From the NCBI GenBank assembly GCA_027452125.1, contig DAIDGZ010000070.1:1-62227 (forward strand): a DNA stretch of 62,227 nucleotides, given 5' to 3'. Below are positions 20,763-29,297 of this stretch, piece by piece (position 1 is the stretch's first letter; every line of letters begins with the position of its first letter). This DNA comes from Acidobacteriaceae bacterium (GTDB lineage: Bacteria > Acidobacteriota > Terriglobia > Terriglobales > Acidobacteriaceae). Below the pieces are notes generated by a model, which saw only the letters and a program-made list of their open reading frames with translations, was not told where the DNA came from and did not search any database. The position numbers were made by a program, and so were the translations under genes.

Positions 20763-22487
20763 GTGAAATACCGTACACAGCTCCAAAAGACTTCGTACAA
20801 TGGGCTCCTTTGGGTAGGATTTTTCGCTCTTCTCTTTTTCTTTCCCATCTCCGTAAGTGCAGCTTCAGCCCCGGTCAGCCCAAAAGGCGCGCCTAAGCAG
20901 TTGATCCGCAACCTCCGTGCGCACGTGCATCACGTCTTTGTCATCTATCAGGAGAATCGCTCCTTCGACTCATACTTTGGCTCCTTTCCCGGTGCAGACA
21001 ATCTGGCAACTGCCGAGGCGCGTGCGCATGGATTCAAGCAGTGGGACTCCATCGGCAACACCTGGGTGACGCCGTTCCTGCTCAAGGCTGCCGACACCTC
21101 TGACGCCGATCACGCCCGCGATGCCCTGCTGGCCAAAGCCGATGGCGGCAGGATGGACCATTTCGTCGCCTACGAGGAAGATCGCTGGCTCCACAGGGCG
21201 CAGGCCAATCCCCAGTTTGCCCGCCAGATGGGCCTGCTCACCATGGCGCATGAGGACTGCACGACCATCCCCTTTCTGTGGATGTACGCCCACCGCTTTG
21301 CCCTTTACGATCACATCTTTCAGGCGATGTACGGTCCCTCCACGCCGGGCAATATCGACCTGATCGCCGGCCAGACCGGCCAGACGCAGGCCGCTCGCCA
21401 CCCTGACCAGAAATTCAAGTCCACCTCGGGAATTGGCGAGCCGGTGGTAAACGATGCCGATCCGCACTTTGGTCCCTATGCCTCGGCTGCGGGCGCTTTC
21501 AAGACACACCAACTCGACCAGACCTATGCCACCCTCATGCTCACCATGAAGGGCCGTCAGGCGCAGAACGATGTCAAGATCGACACCGACGATATCAAGG
21601 ACGACATCGGCGCGCTGGCCAGGCTCAACCACAAGGCCATTCCCTGGGCCTGGTATCAGGAGGGGTTCGGCAACGGAGAGGGCGATGACCACCCCGCCTA
21701 CATCCCCCACCACAATTCTCCGCAGTACTTCGGCTACATCCGCCAGAACCCGGCCATGTGGAGCGGCGAGCATGATCTCGTCGACTTCTTTACAGCGGTG
21801 GACAATAAGCTGCTCCCCTCACAGAGCGTGGTCTTCGTCAAAGGCGGCCGCAAGAATCCCTTCGGCTGGAAGCCAGCCGATCCCCGCGCCAGCCATGTGC
21901 TGGGCGATGACGATCATCCCGGCTACTCTGACTCTCAGCTCTCGGAGTCGCTCGTGGCCCGGGTGGTGAATACGGTGGCGCGCAGCCCGTACTGGAAGGA
22001 TTCGGTCATCATCGTGATCTGGGATGACTCGGAAGGCTTCTACGATCATGTGCCGCCGCCGCAGTTCGAACAGTGCCCGGATCAGCAGCCGTGCGGCGAT
22101 GGTCCGCGCGTGCCCCTGCTGCTCATCTCGCCGTATGCCCGCTCCGGCGGCATCGTCTCAGACCCCGGCGACCACGTCTCCTTTGCCAAATTTCTCGACG
22201 TGCTCTTCGATCTGCCCCCAATGGCCTCGCTGCCGGATGAAAAGCCCTACATGCCGCAGGGACCGCGCGACGGCAATCCGCGGCTGACCAATCTGCTTGG
22301 CGGCTTTGACGCCGCGCGACTGGCGGGGAGCAAAGCCCCCATTCCGGCCGCGCAGGCCATGATTCCAGACAAGGTGGTCAATACCTTCCCGCCACCCATG
22401 TCGTGCAGGGACACAGGCGTTACGCCGGTCCTCATCCCCGGGGCGTCGCTCACTCCCCCGGCGGGCTTTACCATTCCCCTTGAGTAG
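20763..22487 (+). CDS. Phospholipase C / acid phosphatase-type phosphoesterase, exported
   Basis: A 574-residue member of the phosphoesterase family (PF04185 type) that includes bacterial phospholipase C and AcpA. The GTG start at 20763 is preferred because GAGG lies just upstream and the product begins with a short basic stretch and a hydrophobic signal peptide (GLLWVGFFALLFFFPISVSA). Family motifs are ENRSFDSYFG (near residue 55), the HNSPQYFGYI segment and WDDSEGFYDHVPPP (near residue 425), which carries metal-binding acidic residues and a histidine. Likely role: periplasmic or secreted release of phosphate from phospholipids or phosphomonoesters. It is divergent from glnD, with no operon partners. 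Confidence 0.88.
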   Translation: MKYRTQLQKTSYNGLLWVGFFALLFFFPISVSAASAPVSPKGAPKQLIRNLRAHVHHVFVIYQENRSFDSYFGSFPGADNLATAEARAHGFKQWDSIGNTWVTPFLLKAADTSDADHARDALLAKADGGRMDHFVAYEEDRWLHRAQANPQFARQMGLLTMAHEDCTTIPFLWMYAHRFALYDHIFQAMYGPSTPGNIDLIAGQTGQTQAARHPDQKFKSTSGIGEPVVNDADPHFGPYASAAGAFKTHQLDQTYATLMLTMKGRQAQNDVKIDTDDIKDDIGALARLNHKAIPWAWYQEGFGNGEGDDHPAYIPHHNSPQYFGYIRQNPAMWSGEHDLVDFFTAVDNKLLPSQSVVFVKGGRKNPFGWKPADPRASHVLGDDDHPGYSDSQLSESLVARVVNTVARSPYWKDSVIIVIWDDSEGFYDHVPPPQFEQCPDQQPCGDGPRVPLLLISPYARSGGIVSDPGDHVSFAKFLDVLFDLPPMASLPDEKPYMPQGPRDGNPRLTNLLGGFDAARLAGSKAPIPAAQAMIPDKVVNTFPPPMSCRDTGVTPVLIPGASLTPPAGFTIPLE

Positions 22488-22528
22488 TTGGATTGCATGA
22501 GCAAGGCCGGCCTGCGCAGCGGAGGGCA

Positions 22529-23509
22529 CTAAGCTTCCTGTTCCAGAGGAGGCGCTTCGATCTCTGCCGCGGGCCGGCCGCTTTGCATCTGCGAGGTGGT
22601 CACCAGCGCGACTGCGCACACCACTGCGGCCATGCCCAGGTACTCAGTGGGTTGCAGATGTTCGCCCAGCACCACCGCGCCCAGAATCACCGCAACCACC
22701 GGATTCACATACGCGTAGGTGGCGGCCTTGGCTACCGGCACGTGGTGGATGAGCCAGATATAGCAGGAAAATCCCAGCAGCGATCCAAACAGAACCAGGT
22801 AGCCAACCGCGCCAATGCTATCCGCGTTCCACGTTGCCTGCTTCCACTGCCACACTGTGGTAGCAATCGTCAGGTTGCACAGGCTGGCCGCCATCATCTC
22901 CCACCCTGCGGCTACCAGCGGATCGACAGGTAACCGCAGCCGCCGGAACAGCACCGATCCAGCAGCCCAGCTCAACGCGCCAAACAGCACGGCCAGTGCG
23001 GCAATGATCTGCATTGGACGGCTGTGGTTGTGCAGATGCATCGCGGTATGAAAGCTAGGCCACAGCAGTGCTATCAGGGCAATCAGGCCGAGAGCCAGCC
23101 CCACCATGCCCCGCGGCCGCAAGCGTTCGCCTGCAGGCAATATTGATTCAATCAGCGCCACATAAAGCGGTACAACAGCCACCAGCAATGCAGCCAGCCC
23201 GCTGGCCAGGTACTTCTCGCTCCATACCAGAAAGATATTGCCGCCAAAGAGCATCAGCGTACCCAACAAGCCGAGCCACGCCATCACGCGCAGTCCATAA
23301 AAAATCTGCTTGCCGCGTAGCCCGCAGAAGGCCAGCATAATCAGTGCGCCAACCATCATGCGCGTGCCGGCCAGAATGGTCGCCGGCAGTAGCCGCACCC
23401 CGATGCTCATGGCCGCATAGGTGGCGCCCCAACAAAGGTAGACGCTGCCAAAAGCAAGCAGAATGGCGACCCGAGGAGGTTGTGCGTGCAACGGGGAAGA
23501 GGAGGACAC
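22529..23509 (-). CDS. EamA/DMT-superfamily inner-membrane transporter
   Basis: A drug/metabolite-type transporter with about ten transmembrane segments in two EamA repeats, e.g. VAILLAFGSVYLCWGATYAAM near the N-terminus and NPVVAVILGAVVLGEHL in the second repeat. The frame stays open upstream to 23644, but that extension is polar and starts with TTG. The GTG at 23509 places about a dozen residues before the first membrane helix and has a GAAG sequence upstream, giving 326 residues. Substrates of such exporters cannot be told from sequence. It ends 41 bp from the convergent phosphoesterase gene. Confidence 0.85.
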   Translation of the reverse strand: MSSSSPLHAQPPRVAILLAFGSVYLCWGATYAAMSIGVRLLPATILAGTRMMVGALIMLAFCGLRGKQIFYGLRVMAWLGLLGTLMLFGGNIFLVWSEKYLASGLAALLVAVVPLYVALIESILPAGERLRPRGMVGLALGLIALIALLWPSFHTAMHLHNHSRPMQIIAALAVLFGALSWAAGSVLFRRLRLPVDPLVAAGWEMMAASLCNLTIATTVWQWKQATWNADSIGAVGYLVLFGSLLGFSCYIWLIHHVPVAKAATYAYVNPVVAVILGAVVLGEHLQPTEYLGMAAVVCAVALVTTSQMQSGRPAAEIEAPPLEQEA

Positions 23510-23647
23510 GATACTTCTATGGTATCGCCAGCCGAGATGGTGGTTCACGGCTTTTTCGTTGCTATGTGCATCACATGACAGCGGGCCGCCCATAAGTCCG
23601 CCCAGAGCGCCGGAATACAGGCGCACTAAGCGGACTATGAGCAAGTC

Positions 23648-25012
23648 TTACTCCGCAGGGAAGGGCACAAACATCGCCGCGCAGGAGGGCGATGTTCCTT
23701 GTGCTGGTGCCCCGGTCACTGTTGCATCTTCACCCTTGGGCAGCTTCAGGTTGGTAGGTTCCGGCCCCAGCGTGATATCCGCGTGGACCAGCTTGTACTT
23801 GTATGCGTCCTTGTCTGTGATCTGTACGCCATCCAGCTTCACGGCAATGCGATGTGTGTGGTCGTAGCCGTTGAAGGTGATGCGGCCGCCCCCGGACACG
23901 CGTACATTGCTCAGCGTGATGTCGCGCATGGTGGGCTTGGACGTGCCCTTCAGAGGACCGTTCGCCGTGTAGGCCGTGTCCAGCGTGATCGGATTCGGCG
24001 AGTTGCGTACGCACACATCGTCATACGACACGTCGTGCGTCAGCCCGCCGCGCGAGCCATTGGACTTGATGCGGATGCCATTGTCCGGCCCGTCCAGCGA
24101 TAGGTCAAAGACGCGAATCTTGCTTACGCCGCCGTTGGTCTCGCTGCCAATGGACATGCCGTGCCCCCAGTAGAAGTGGTTGTGGCTGATGGTCATGTTC
24201 ACCGCGCCGCCTGTGCCGCCCTTGATGGCCACATTGTCGTCGCCCGTGCGGATGTAGCTGTGCGTAATGGTTACATTACGCGCGCCGTCTCCGGGGTCCA
24301 CACCGTCCGTGTTGCGCGCCAGCCGCTGCGGCGTGTTGATGCGGATGCCCCATACCGTAAAGCCGTTGCCGCCGTTGTAGACGACATGAAAGTTCGGCGA
24401 GTTCTTCAGCGTGATCCGGTAGAGCGTGAAGTTGTCCGCGTGGTTGGCCACAATCAGCCGCGGCACCTGCTGCCGTCCGCCCGCGCGGGCCTGCTCGGCT
24501 AGATCCCACCAGGAGTAGGGTGAGCCGAGAATCTTTTCGCCGCCGCGGCCGTCAATCGTTCCCTCACCCATCACCGAGGCTCCAGCGACATGGTCGGCAG
24601 AGAGGAGCGGCTTGCAACCGTTGCGCTCATTGTTTACCTTGCCACAGCTTCCCGGCGTGAACTCGTAAAGCGAGGCGTCGCGCGAGGCATAGAGCGTCAC
24701 GCCCTTGCCCACAATCAATGCCACACCGGCGCGCAGTTCCAGCGGCCCGCTCAGAAAGGCGTCGTGGATGTGATGCGCCTGCAACAGCACACCCTGCCCC
24801 CTGGGGCAGTGGTCCAGTGCCTGCTGAATGCGCGCTGTGTCCAGCATGTGCTCGTCGGCCGGGGCCAGCGTGTTGTTCACGGCCTGGATGTGTGCGTCCA
24901 GTGCAGTGCATACCGGCGGCACCACCGGCTCAGTCACGGTGCGCGTGTCCTGCGCAGCCAGCGTCGTGGCCAGCGCAATGGGCAGAAGACAGAAGAGAAG
25001 ACGGCGGATCAT
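23648..25012 (-). CDS. Glycoside hydrolase family 28 polygalacturonase-like enzyme, exported
   Basis: A 454-residue parallel beta-helix hydrolase expected to cleave galacturonan or rhamnogalacturonan bonds in pectin. A signal peptide (MIRRLLFCLLPIALATTLAAQ) is followed by the full set of GH28 signatures: NTDGVDPG, TGDDNVAIK (the two catalytic-type aspartates), GHGMSIGSE and IRIKSNG. Operator site D lies only 26 bp upstream of the start codon, inside the expected leader or promoter, which ties the enzyme to the receptor and oxidoreductase genes. Endo- or exo-activity cannot be decided. The next gene upstream on the plus strand is the HigB toxin, sharing a 150-bp divergent intergenic region. 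Confidence 0.92.
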   Translation of the reverse strand: MIRRLLFCLLPIALATTLAAQDTRTVTEPVVPPVCTALDAHIQAVNNTLAPADEHMLDTARIQQALDHCPRGQGVLLQAHHIHDAFLSGPLELRAGVALIVGKGVTLYASRDASLYEFTPGSCGKVNNERNGCKPLLSADHVAGASVMGEGTIDGRGGEKILGSPYSWWDLAEQARAGGRQQVPRLIVANHADNFTLYRITLKNSPNFHVVYNGGNGFTVWGIRINTPQRLARNTDGVDPGDGARNVTITHSYIRTGDDNVAIKGGTGGAVNMTISHNHFYWGHGMSIGSETNGGVSKIRVFDLSLDGPDNGIRIKSNGSRGGLTHDVSYDDVCVRNSPNPITLDTAYTANGPLKGTSKPTMRDITLSNVRVSGGGRITFNGYDHTHRIAVKLDGVQITDKDAYKYKLVHADITLGPEPTNLKLPKGEDATVTGAPAQGTSPSCAAMFVPFPAE

Positions 25013-25037
25013 GTAGGTAGCTCCCGGGGCCGGTCAA

Positions 25038-25050
25038 GAGGTCAGACCAG
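25038..25050. promoter_or_regulatory. GntR/FadR-type operator, site D
   Basis: GAGGTC-A-GACCAG keeps the GGTC-N-GACC core, with mismatches only in the flanking pairs. It lies 26 bp before the GH28 start codon. No clear -35/-10 pair could be assigned for this gene. Confidence 0.6.
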
Positions 25051-25120
25051 TTTAACCCCGCTCTCCAGCATACCGGATGTGACGGCAGAGGAGATGCGAT
25101 TCTGCATCCTCGATGTTGAA

Positions 25121-25145
25121 AACAGTAGCACCTGGTGCTACTGTT
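25121..25145. promoter_or_regulatory. Perfect 25-bp palindrome, probable HigBA operator
   Basis: The arms AACAGTAGCACC (25121-25132) and GGTGCTACTGTT (25134-25145) flank a central T. The palindrome ends 17 bp before the higB start codon, where a HigA-type antitoxin would be expected to bind and repress its own operon. Confidence 0.75.
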
Positions 25146-25162
25146 AAGGTGTATCCGGACGC

Positions 25163-25534
25163 ATGCAGGAACGGGTCTTCAAAACCGCATGGTTTGCCAG
25201 AGCGGCGCGCAAGGCGCTTATCTCCGATGAGGAGCTTTGCGCGGCGATCCGGCAGGTGATGCTGGGACAGGCAGACGATCTGGGCGGCGGGGTCTACAAG
25301 AAGCGACTGGATAAAAATAGATCGCGCTCGATCATTCTGGCTAAAGGAAGGCACTACTGGGTCTACGAGTATCTGTTTGCCAAGAAGGATCGAGACAACA
25401 TCGGTGCCTTGGAACTGGACAAGTTCAGGAAGTTAGCCAAGGTGTATGAGGTGCTGAGCGAGCGGCAGATTACTGGACTGCTCGAAAGCAACTCATGGAG
25501 GGAGATTTGTCATGACCAAGAAGCTCAAATATAA
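25163..25534 (+). CDS. higB: RelE/HigB-family toxin
   Basis: A 123-residue basic protein matching the RelE/ParE-superfamily toxins that pair with an XRE antitoxin encoded downstream. Typical features are the KTAWFARAARKALISDEEL start, the GVYKKRLDKNRSRSIILAK core with many basic residues, and YWVYEYLFAKKDRDNI in the C-terminal half. Toxins of this family usually cut mRNA at the ribosome. It overlaps the antitoxin gene by 23 bp, and the toxin-first order is that of HigBA. A perfect palindrome at 25121-25145 precedes it. The specific catalytic residues of this branch were not resolved by eye. Confidence 0.85.
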   Translation: MQERVFKTAWFARAARKALISDEELCAAIRQVMLGQADDLGGGVYKKRLDKNRSRSIILAKGRHYWVYEYLFAKKDRDNIGALELDKFRKLAKVYEVLSERQITGLLESNSWREICHDQEAQI

Positions 25535-25835
25535 GAGTGATGCGTATGAGGCAATTCATTCGTCAGCTTCTGCTTTGTTCAAAGTTGGAGCAATCGACAA
25601 GGCCACGCTGCGGGAGTTTGACGAATCGTGTCTTGTGTCTCCCCAGCCAATGCCGCCGGAGCGGATCAAGCGGATTCGCGAGAGCCAGCATGTCAGCCAG
25701 CCGGTGTTTGCGCGCTATCTGAACACCAGTGAATCGACGGTGGAGAAGTGGGAGTCAGGCGCCAAGAAGCCCAGCGGCATGGCGCTCAAGCTGCTGGATA
25801 TCGTGGAGAAGCATGGGCTGAAGATGCTTGCGTGA
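25512..25835 (+). CDS. higA: XRE-type antitoxin HigA
   Basis: A 107-residue antitoxin and transcriptional regulator. The C-terminal half holds a helix-turn-helix of the XRE type (PPERIKRIRESQHVSQPVFARYLN followed by STVEKWESGAKKPSG, about residues 48-90). The N-terminal half probably wraps the toxin. A GGGAGA ribosome site precedes the ATG, which lies inside the end of higB. It should bind the 25-bp palindrome upstream of the operon. Confidence 0.88.
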   Translation: MTKKLKYKSDAYEAIHSSASALFKVGAIDKATLREFDESCLVSPQPMPPERIKRIRESQHVSQPVFARYLNTSESTVEKWESGAKKPSGMALKLLDIVEKHGLKMLA

Positions 25836-25885
25836 GTCAGCCGGGACGGCATTACCGCGGAGAGGGTCTATAGGAAATCGCCCGC

Positions 25886-25923
25886 CAGCAAAAATCCCAT
25901 GCCATGGCATGGGATTTTTGCTG
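25886..25923. terminator. Perfect 38-bp palindrome, probable bidirectional terminator
   Basis: Two 19-bp arms (CAGCAAAAATCCCATGCCA and its complement) meet without a spacer between the convergent higA and glnK genes. The A and T tracts lie within the stem, so a transcript from either strand forms a GC-centred hairpin flanked by a U-tract. Confidence 0.8.
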
Positions 25924-25941
25924 AAGTGGATCGCGCCCGGC

Positions 25942-26304
<363 letters not shown>

Positions 26305-26471
26305 TTAACAGGCGCGGGCCCCAGTTGGCGGTTGCGTCTGTGAAAGTTTTTGCTGAAGAGCGGGAGCCGGTCGCTCCTGCTTTTCAGCGCCTTGGGTCGA
26401 GTCCCGGGTTGCTGCGCTCCCGCCCATTCCACGAGGATGCCGCGGCATGAGCGGGGTGCAGGCGATCAGGC

Positions 26472-27893
26472 TTAGGTGTTGAAGTCGTATCCTTCTTCAC
26501 CGTGCTGCGAGAGATCCAGTCCGGCGTGCTCATGCTCGGCCGAGACACGCAGGCCGATGGTCTTGTCCACCAGGAAAAGCAGGATAAGCGTGCCCACGAT
26601 GGCGATGGCCCAGGAGATGCCGACCGCGGCAAACTGGTTGAGAATCTGGCTCCAGTGGCCGTCGATCGCGCCCGTCGCCACGCCCTTGCCGAAAATCGGA
26701 TTGATGACGAAGGTTGCGAACACGCCGGTCAGAATTGCGCCCAGGGTTCCCCCCATGCCATGCACCCCAAAAGCATCCAGTGAGTCGTCATACCCGAAGA
26801 AGGCCTTGACCTTGAAGACCATCAGCGAGCAGAAGAAGCCGGCGATCAGGCCGATGAGCAGGGCAGGGAAGGGCTGCACAAAGCCCGAGGCCGGCGTGAT
26901 GGCCACCAGTCCGGCAACCGCGCCGGAGATGGCGCCCAGTGCGGTTGGCTTGCCGCTGTGTTTCCACTCGTAGATGGTCCAGCCCAGCGCCGCGCTGGCG
27001 GCGGCAAAGTGGGTGTTAATGAAGGCGCTGGTGGCCAGCGGGCTGGCGGCCAGTGCGCTGCCGGCGTTGAAGCCGAACCAGCCGAACCACAGCAGGCAGG
27101 CGCCGATAAAGCTCAGCACCATGGAGTGCGGCGGCATGGCCGTCTGCGGGTAGCCAATGCGCTTGCCAATGTAGAGAGCGGTCACCAGGGCCGAGACGCC
27201 GCTGGTAATGTGCACTACGGTGCCCCCCGCAAAGTCCAGCGAGGGGATGTGTCCGCCGGCCACGTTCAGCAGGCCGCCTACGCCCCACACCATGTGCGCC
27301 ATGGGGCTATAGACCAGCAGCGACCACAACGTGAGAAAGACCGCCATGGCACTGAACTTCATGCGCTCGGCAAAGGCGCCGGTGATCAGCGCCGGGGTAA
27401 TGATGGCGAACATCAGCTGGTAGACCATGTAGGTCTGCTCGGGGATGGTTGGCGCGTAGTCGGTGTTGGGCGTCAGGCCAACACCACGCAGGAACGCATG
27501 TTCAAAGCCGCCGATAAACCAGTTGCCGTGCCCAAAGGCCAGCGAGTAGCCCACCACCGCCCAGACAATCGTCACCAGGCCCATCATGGCAAAGCTCTGC
27601 ATCATCGTGGCCAGGATGTTCTTGCGCCGTACCAGGCCGCCGTAGAAGAGGGCCAGGCCGGGTCCGGTCATCAGCAGTACCAGCGCGGCGGAAATCAGCA
27701 TCCAGGCGTTGTCGCCTGCCGATTGAGCGCTGGCGCTGGCTGCCTGTGCCTGCTGCACAGCCTGCTGCAGAGCCGCAATTTGTGCTTGGGTAGACGCCTG
27801 TGCGGCGGGTGCAGCGGCGGTTTGGGCAAGAGCCAGAGCAGGCAGGCCCAGTAGGGCGGCAAGCACCGGCGTTCTAAGTGCACGACAGAACAT
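26472..27893 (-). CDS. amt: Ammonium transporter Amt, copy 1
   Basis: A 473-residue inner-membrane ammonium channel. A cleavable-looking signal peptide (MFCRALRTPVLAALLGLPALALAQ) and an Ala/Gln-rich segment (residues 25-60) precede the first helix, an N-terminal extension also seen in copy 2. Family signatures include GPGLALFYGGLVRRKN, the gate phenylalanine region AFAERMKFSAM, DFAGGTVVHITSG with the conserved aspartate, and the histidine in DAFGVHGMGG. The C-terminal tail DLSQHGEEGYDFN is the part that contacts PII in known complexes. It is paired with the downstream glnK. Confidence 0.94.
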   Translation of the reverse strand: MFCRALRTPVLAALLGLPALALAQTAAAPAAQASTQAQIAALQQAVQQAQAASASAQSAGDNAWMLISAALVLLMTGPGLALFYGGLVRRKNILATMMQSFAMMGLVTIVWAVVGYSLAFGHGNWFIGGFEHAFLRGVGLTPNTDYAPTIPEQTYMVYQLMFAIITPALITGAFAERMKFSAMAVFLTLWSLLVYSPMAHMVWGVGGLLNVAGGHIPSLDFAGGTVVHITSGVSALVTALYIGKRIGYPQTAMPPHSMVLSFIGACLLWFGWFGFNAGSALAASPLATSAFINTHFAAASAALGWTIYEWKHSGKPTALGAISGAVAGLVAITPASGFVQPFPALLIGLIAGFFCSLMVFKVKAFFGYDDSLDAFGVHGMGGTLGAILTGVFATFVINPIFGKGVATGAIDGHWSQILNQFAAVGISWAIAIVGTLILLFLVDKTIGLRVSAEHEHAGLDLSQHGEEGYDFNT

Positions 27894-28278
27894 GAGTTTC
27901 CACTCCCGGGGTGGTATGTACAGGCATCGTGGCCTGCAAAGAGGCGGTGTACGGCCGCCGGTCCGGTTGGATGTGCAAATGCGTATGCTTCCCGGCGCGG
28001 ATCAAGGGAACTCAGGCGCCGCCGGAAGCCGGCAGGCGACGGAACTGACCATACACACCCGCCGCCCACCCGATCAGGGGTGTCGATGCATAAAGTTTTT
28101 CATTGGCCGCATAAGGAACTCATGAAGAAACGTGAAATCGCTATGGCAATCTCATGCACTTTGTGCAAAAGGGAACTCGCCCAAGGCGCGCAGGAACGCA
28201 CCGCATCGCATGCCGCGTGCAGGATGAAGGGGAAGGCGTTATCTAGTTTAGTGGATGGAGGCAGCTGTATGACTGCCC
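27894..28278. other. Intergenic region upstream of amt copy 1
   Basis: About 385 bp between amt copy 1 and the gene ending at 28279 contain no supported gene. A palindrome TGCAC-TTT-GTGCA lies at about 28155-28167. It resembles half-sites of nitrogen regulators, but its spacing is wrong for a standard NtrC site. No GG-N10-GC sigma-54 promoter was found by eye. Confidence 0.4.
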
Positions 28279-29055
28279 TCACTCCGAGCATGCCGCTCGC
28301 TGAGCGCGGAGTCCGGCTGGTGTCCGCCAGCCTCGCGGCAGCCATAGGGTGACGGCAAAGCGCATCCAGTAGAGCTGGCCCCGCGGCGTGGCCGGGTTGC
28401 CCATATTGGATTCAATGGAATACGGCGTTTGCCGGGCATTGAGTGCCCAGTTCTGCGCATACGGCTCAGGGTTCGCGGCTCCGGGCGTAAGGCGCGCATC
28501 CAGAATGTGCAGTTGCCCGTCAGAAGCATGGCTGGTCAGCGCCAGCAGCTTGCCTTCAAGGGCCGACTGCCGGGCAGAGTCTCCTTGTCTGCTAGGGCTC
28601 AACTCCCCAAAGAGTTTCCGGGCCGCACGCAGGGCCGCCGGGTCGGTGAGGAAGTGAAAACTGCGCGGATTCCAGCCGATGGCGTCCTGTGCGCGCAGGC
28701 CGAATGTGGTGCCGATCTCCCTCTGGCTAATGGAGTGGTACGGTGGGGTGGCCAGCAGCAGGGCATCCGGATACCCGGCCGCAGGCTGGCGATCCACCAC
28801 AATATCCCAGCCGCTATAGTCCTGGCTGCCCCGCTCAATGGGCGCCAGGCGTACCATCCAGCCCTCGCCAATCGCAGCATGCCACTCCTGGCCGGCATTC
28901 ACCTGTCCCGCCAGTTCTACTCGCTCGCACTGCGGCGCGGCTGCGCGCATCTGTGTGCTGGCTAGAAGCGCCAGGCCCAGTGCGCCCGCCATCCATTGTC
29001 TCTTTGCCCCCATCGTTCGTTGCGTCCTTTTGTCCGTCATAATCACGTTACGCAT
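28279..29055 (-). CDS. Exported protein of unknown function between the two amt-glnK pairs
   Basis: A 258-residue protein I do not recognise. A basic start followed by a hydrophobic stretch (WMAGALGLALLASTQMRA) indicates a signal peptide. The mature part is soluble-looking, with CERVELAGQVNAGQEWHAAIGEGW, SGWDIVVDR and NPRSFHFLTD as its most structured stretches. An in-frame ATG at 29040 is an alternative start. It is the only gene between two amt genes that point away from each other, but nothing in it indicates a link to nitrogen metabolism. Confidence 0.7.
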   Translation of the reverse strand: MRNVIMTDKRTQRTMGAKRQWMAGALGLALLASTQMRAAAPQCERVELAGQVNAGQEWHAAIGEGWMVRLAPIERGSQDYSGWDIVVDRQPAAGYPDALLLATPPYHSISQREIGTTFGLRAQDAIGWNPRSFHFLTDPAALRAARKLFGELSPSRQGDSARQSALEGKLLALTSHASDGQLHILDARLTPGAANPEPYAQNWALNARQTPYSIESNMGNPATPRGQLYWMRFAVTLWLPRGWRTPAGLRAQRAACSE

Positions 29056-29297
29056 GAAATATCCATCAGGAAATACGAAAAAACTTGCTTGTTTCTCCGC
29101 TGTTCATGAAAATGAGATGAAAGTGCTCTCACCCTCACGGTCTCCTGTGGCGTACGCGCTCCTGCTTTAGAAGCGATTGCGGCATGTGGTCACCGTGTGC
29201 ATGCCAGTCCGCTTCCGCGGCGCGCACGAACGGCTTGCAATTCGTTCAATCGCTTGTTTTTCTGTGCTTTCCATCTATTCTACCGGAGCTGAAGATC

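Noticed and set aside
28155-28167. TGCAC-TTT-GTGCA palindrome as an NtrC site for amt copy 1
   Set aside because: NtrC sites have a longer spacer between TGCAC and GTGCA, and no GG-N10-GC sigma-54 promoter was found at a suitable place.
28080-28352. 90-codon plus-strand frame overlapping the end of the unknown exported gene
   Set aside because: No supporting domain, and half of it lies antisense to a better-supported gene.
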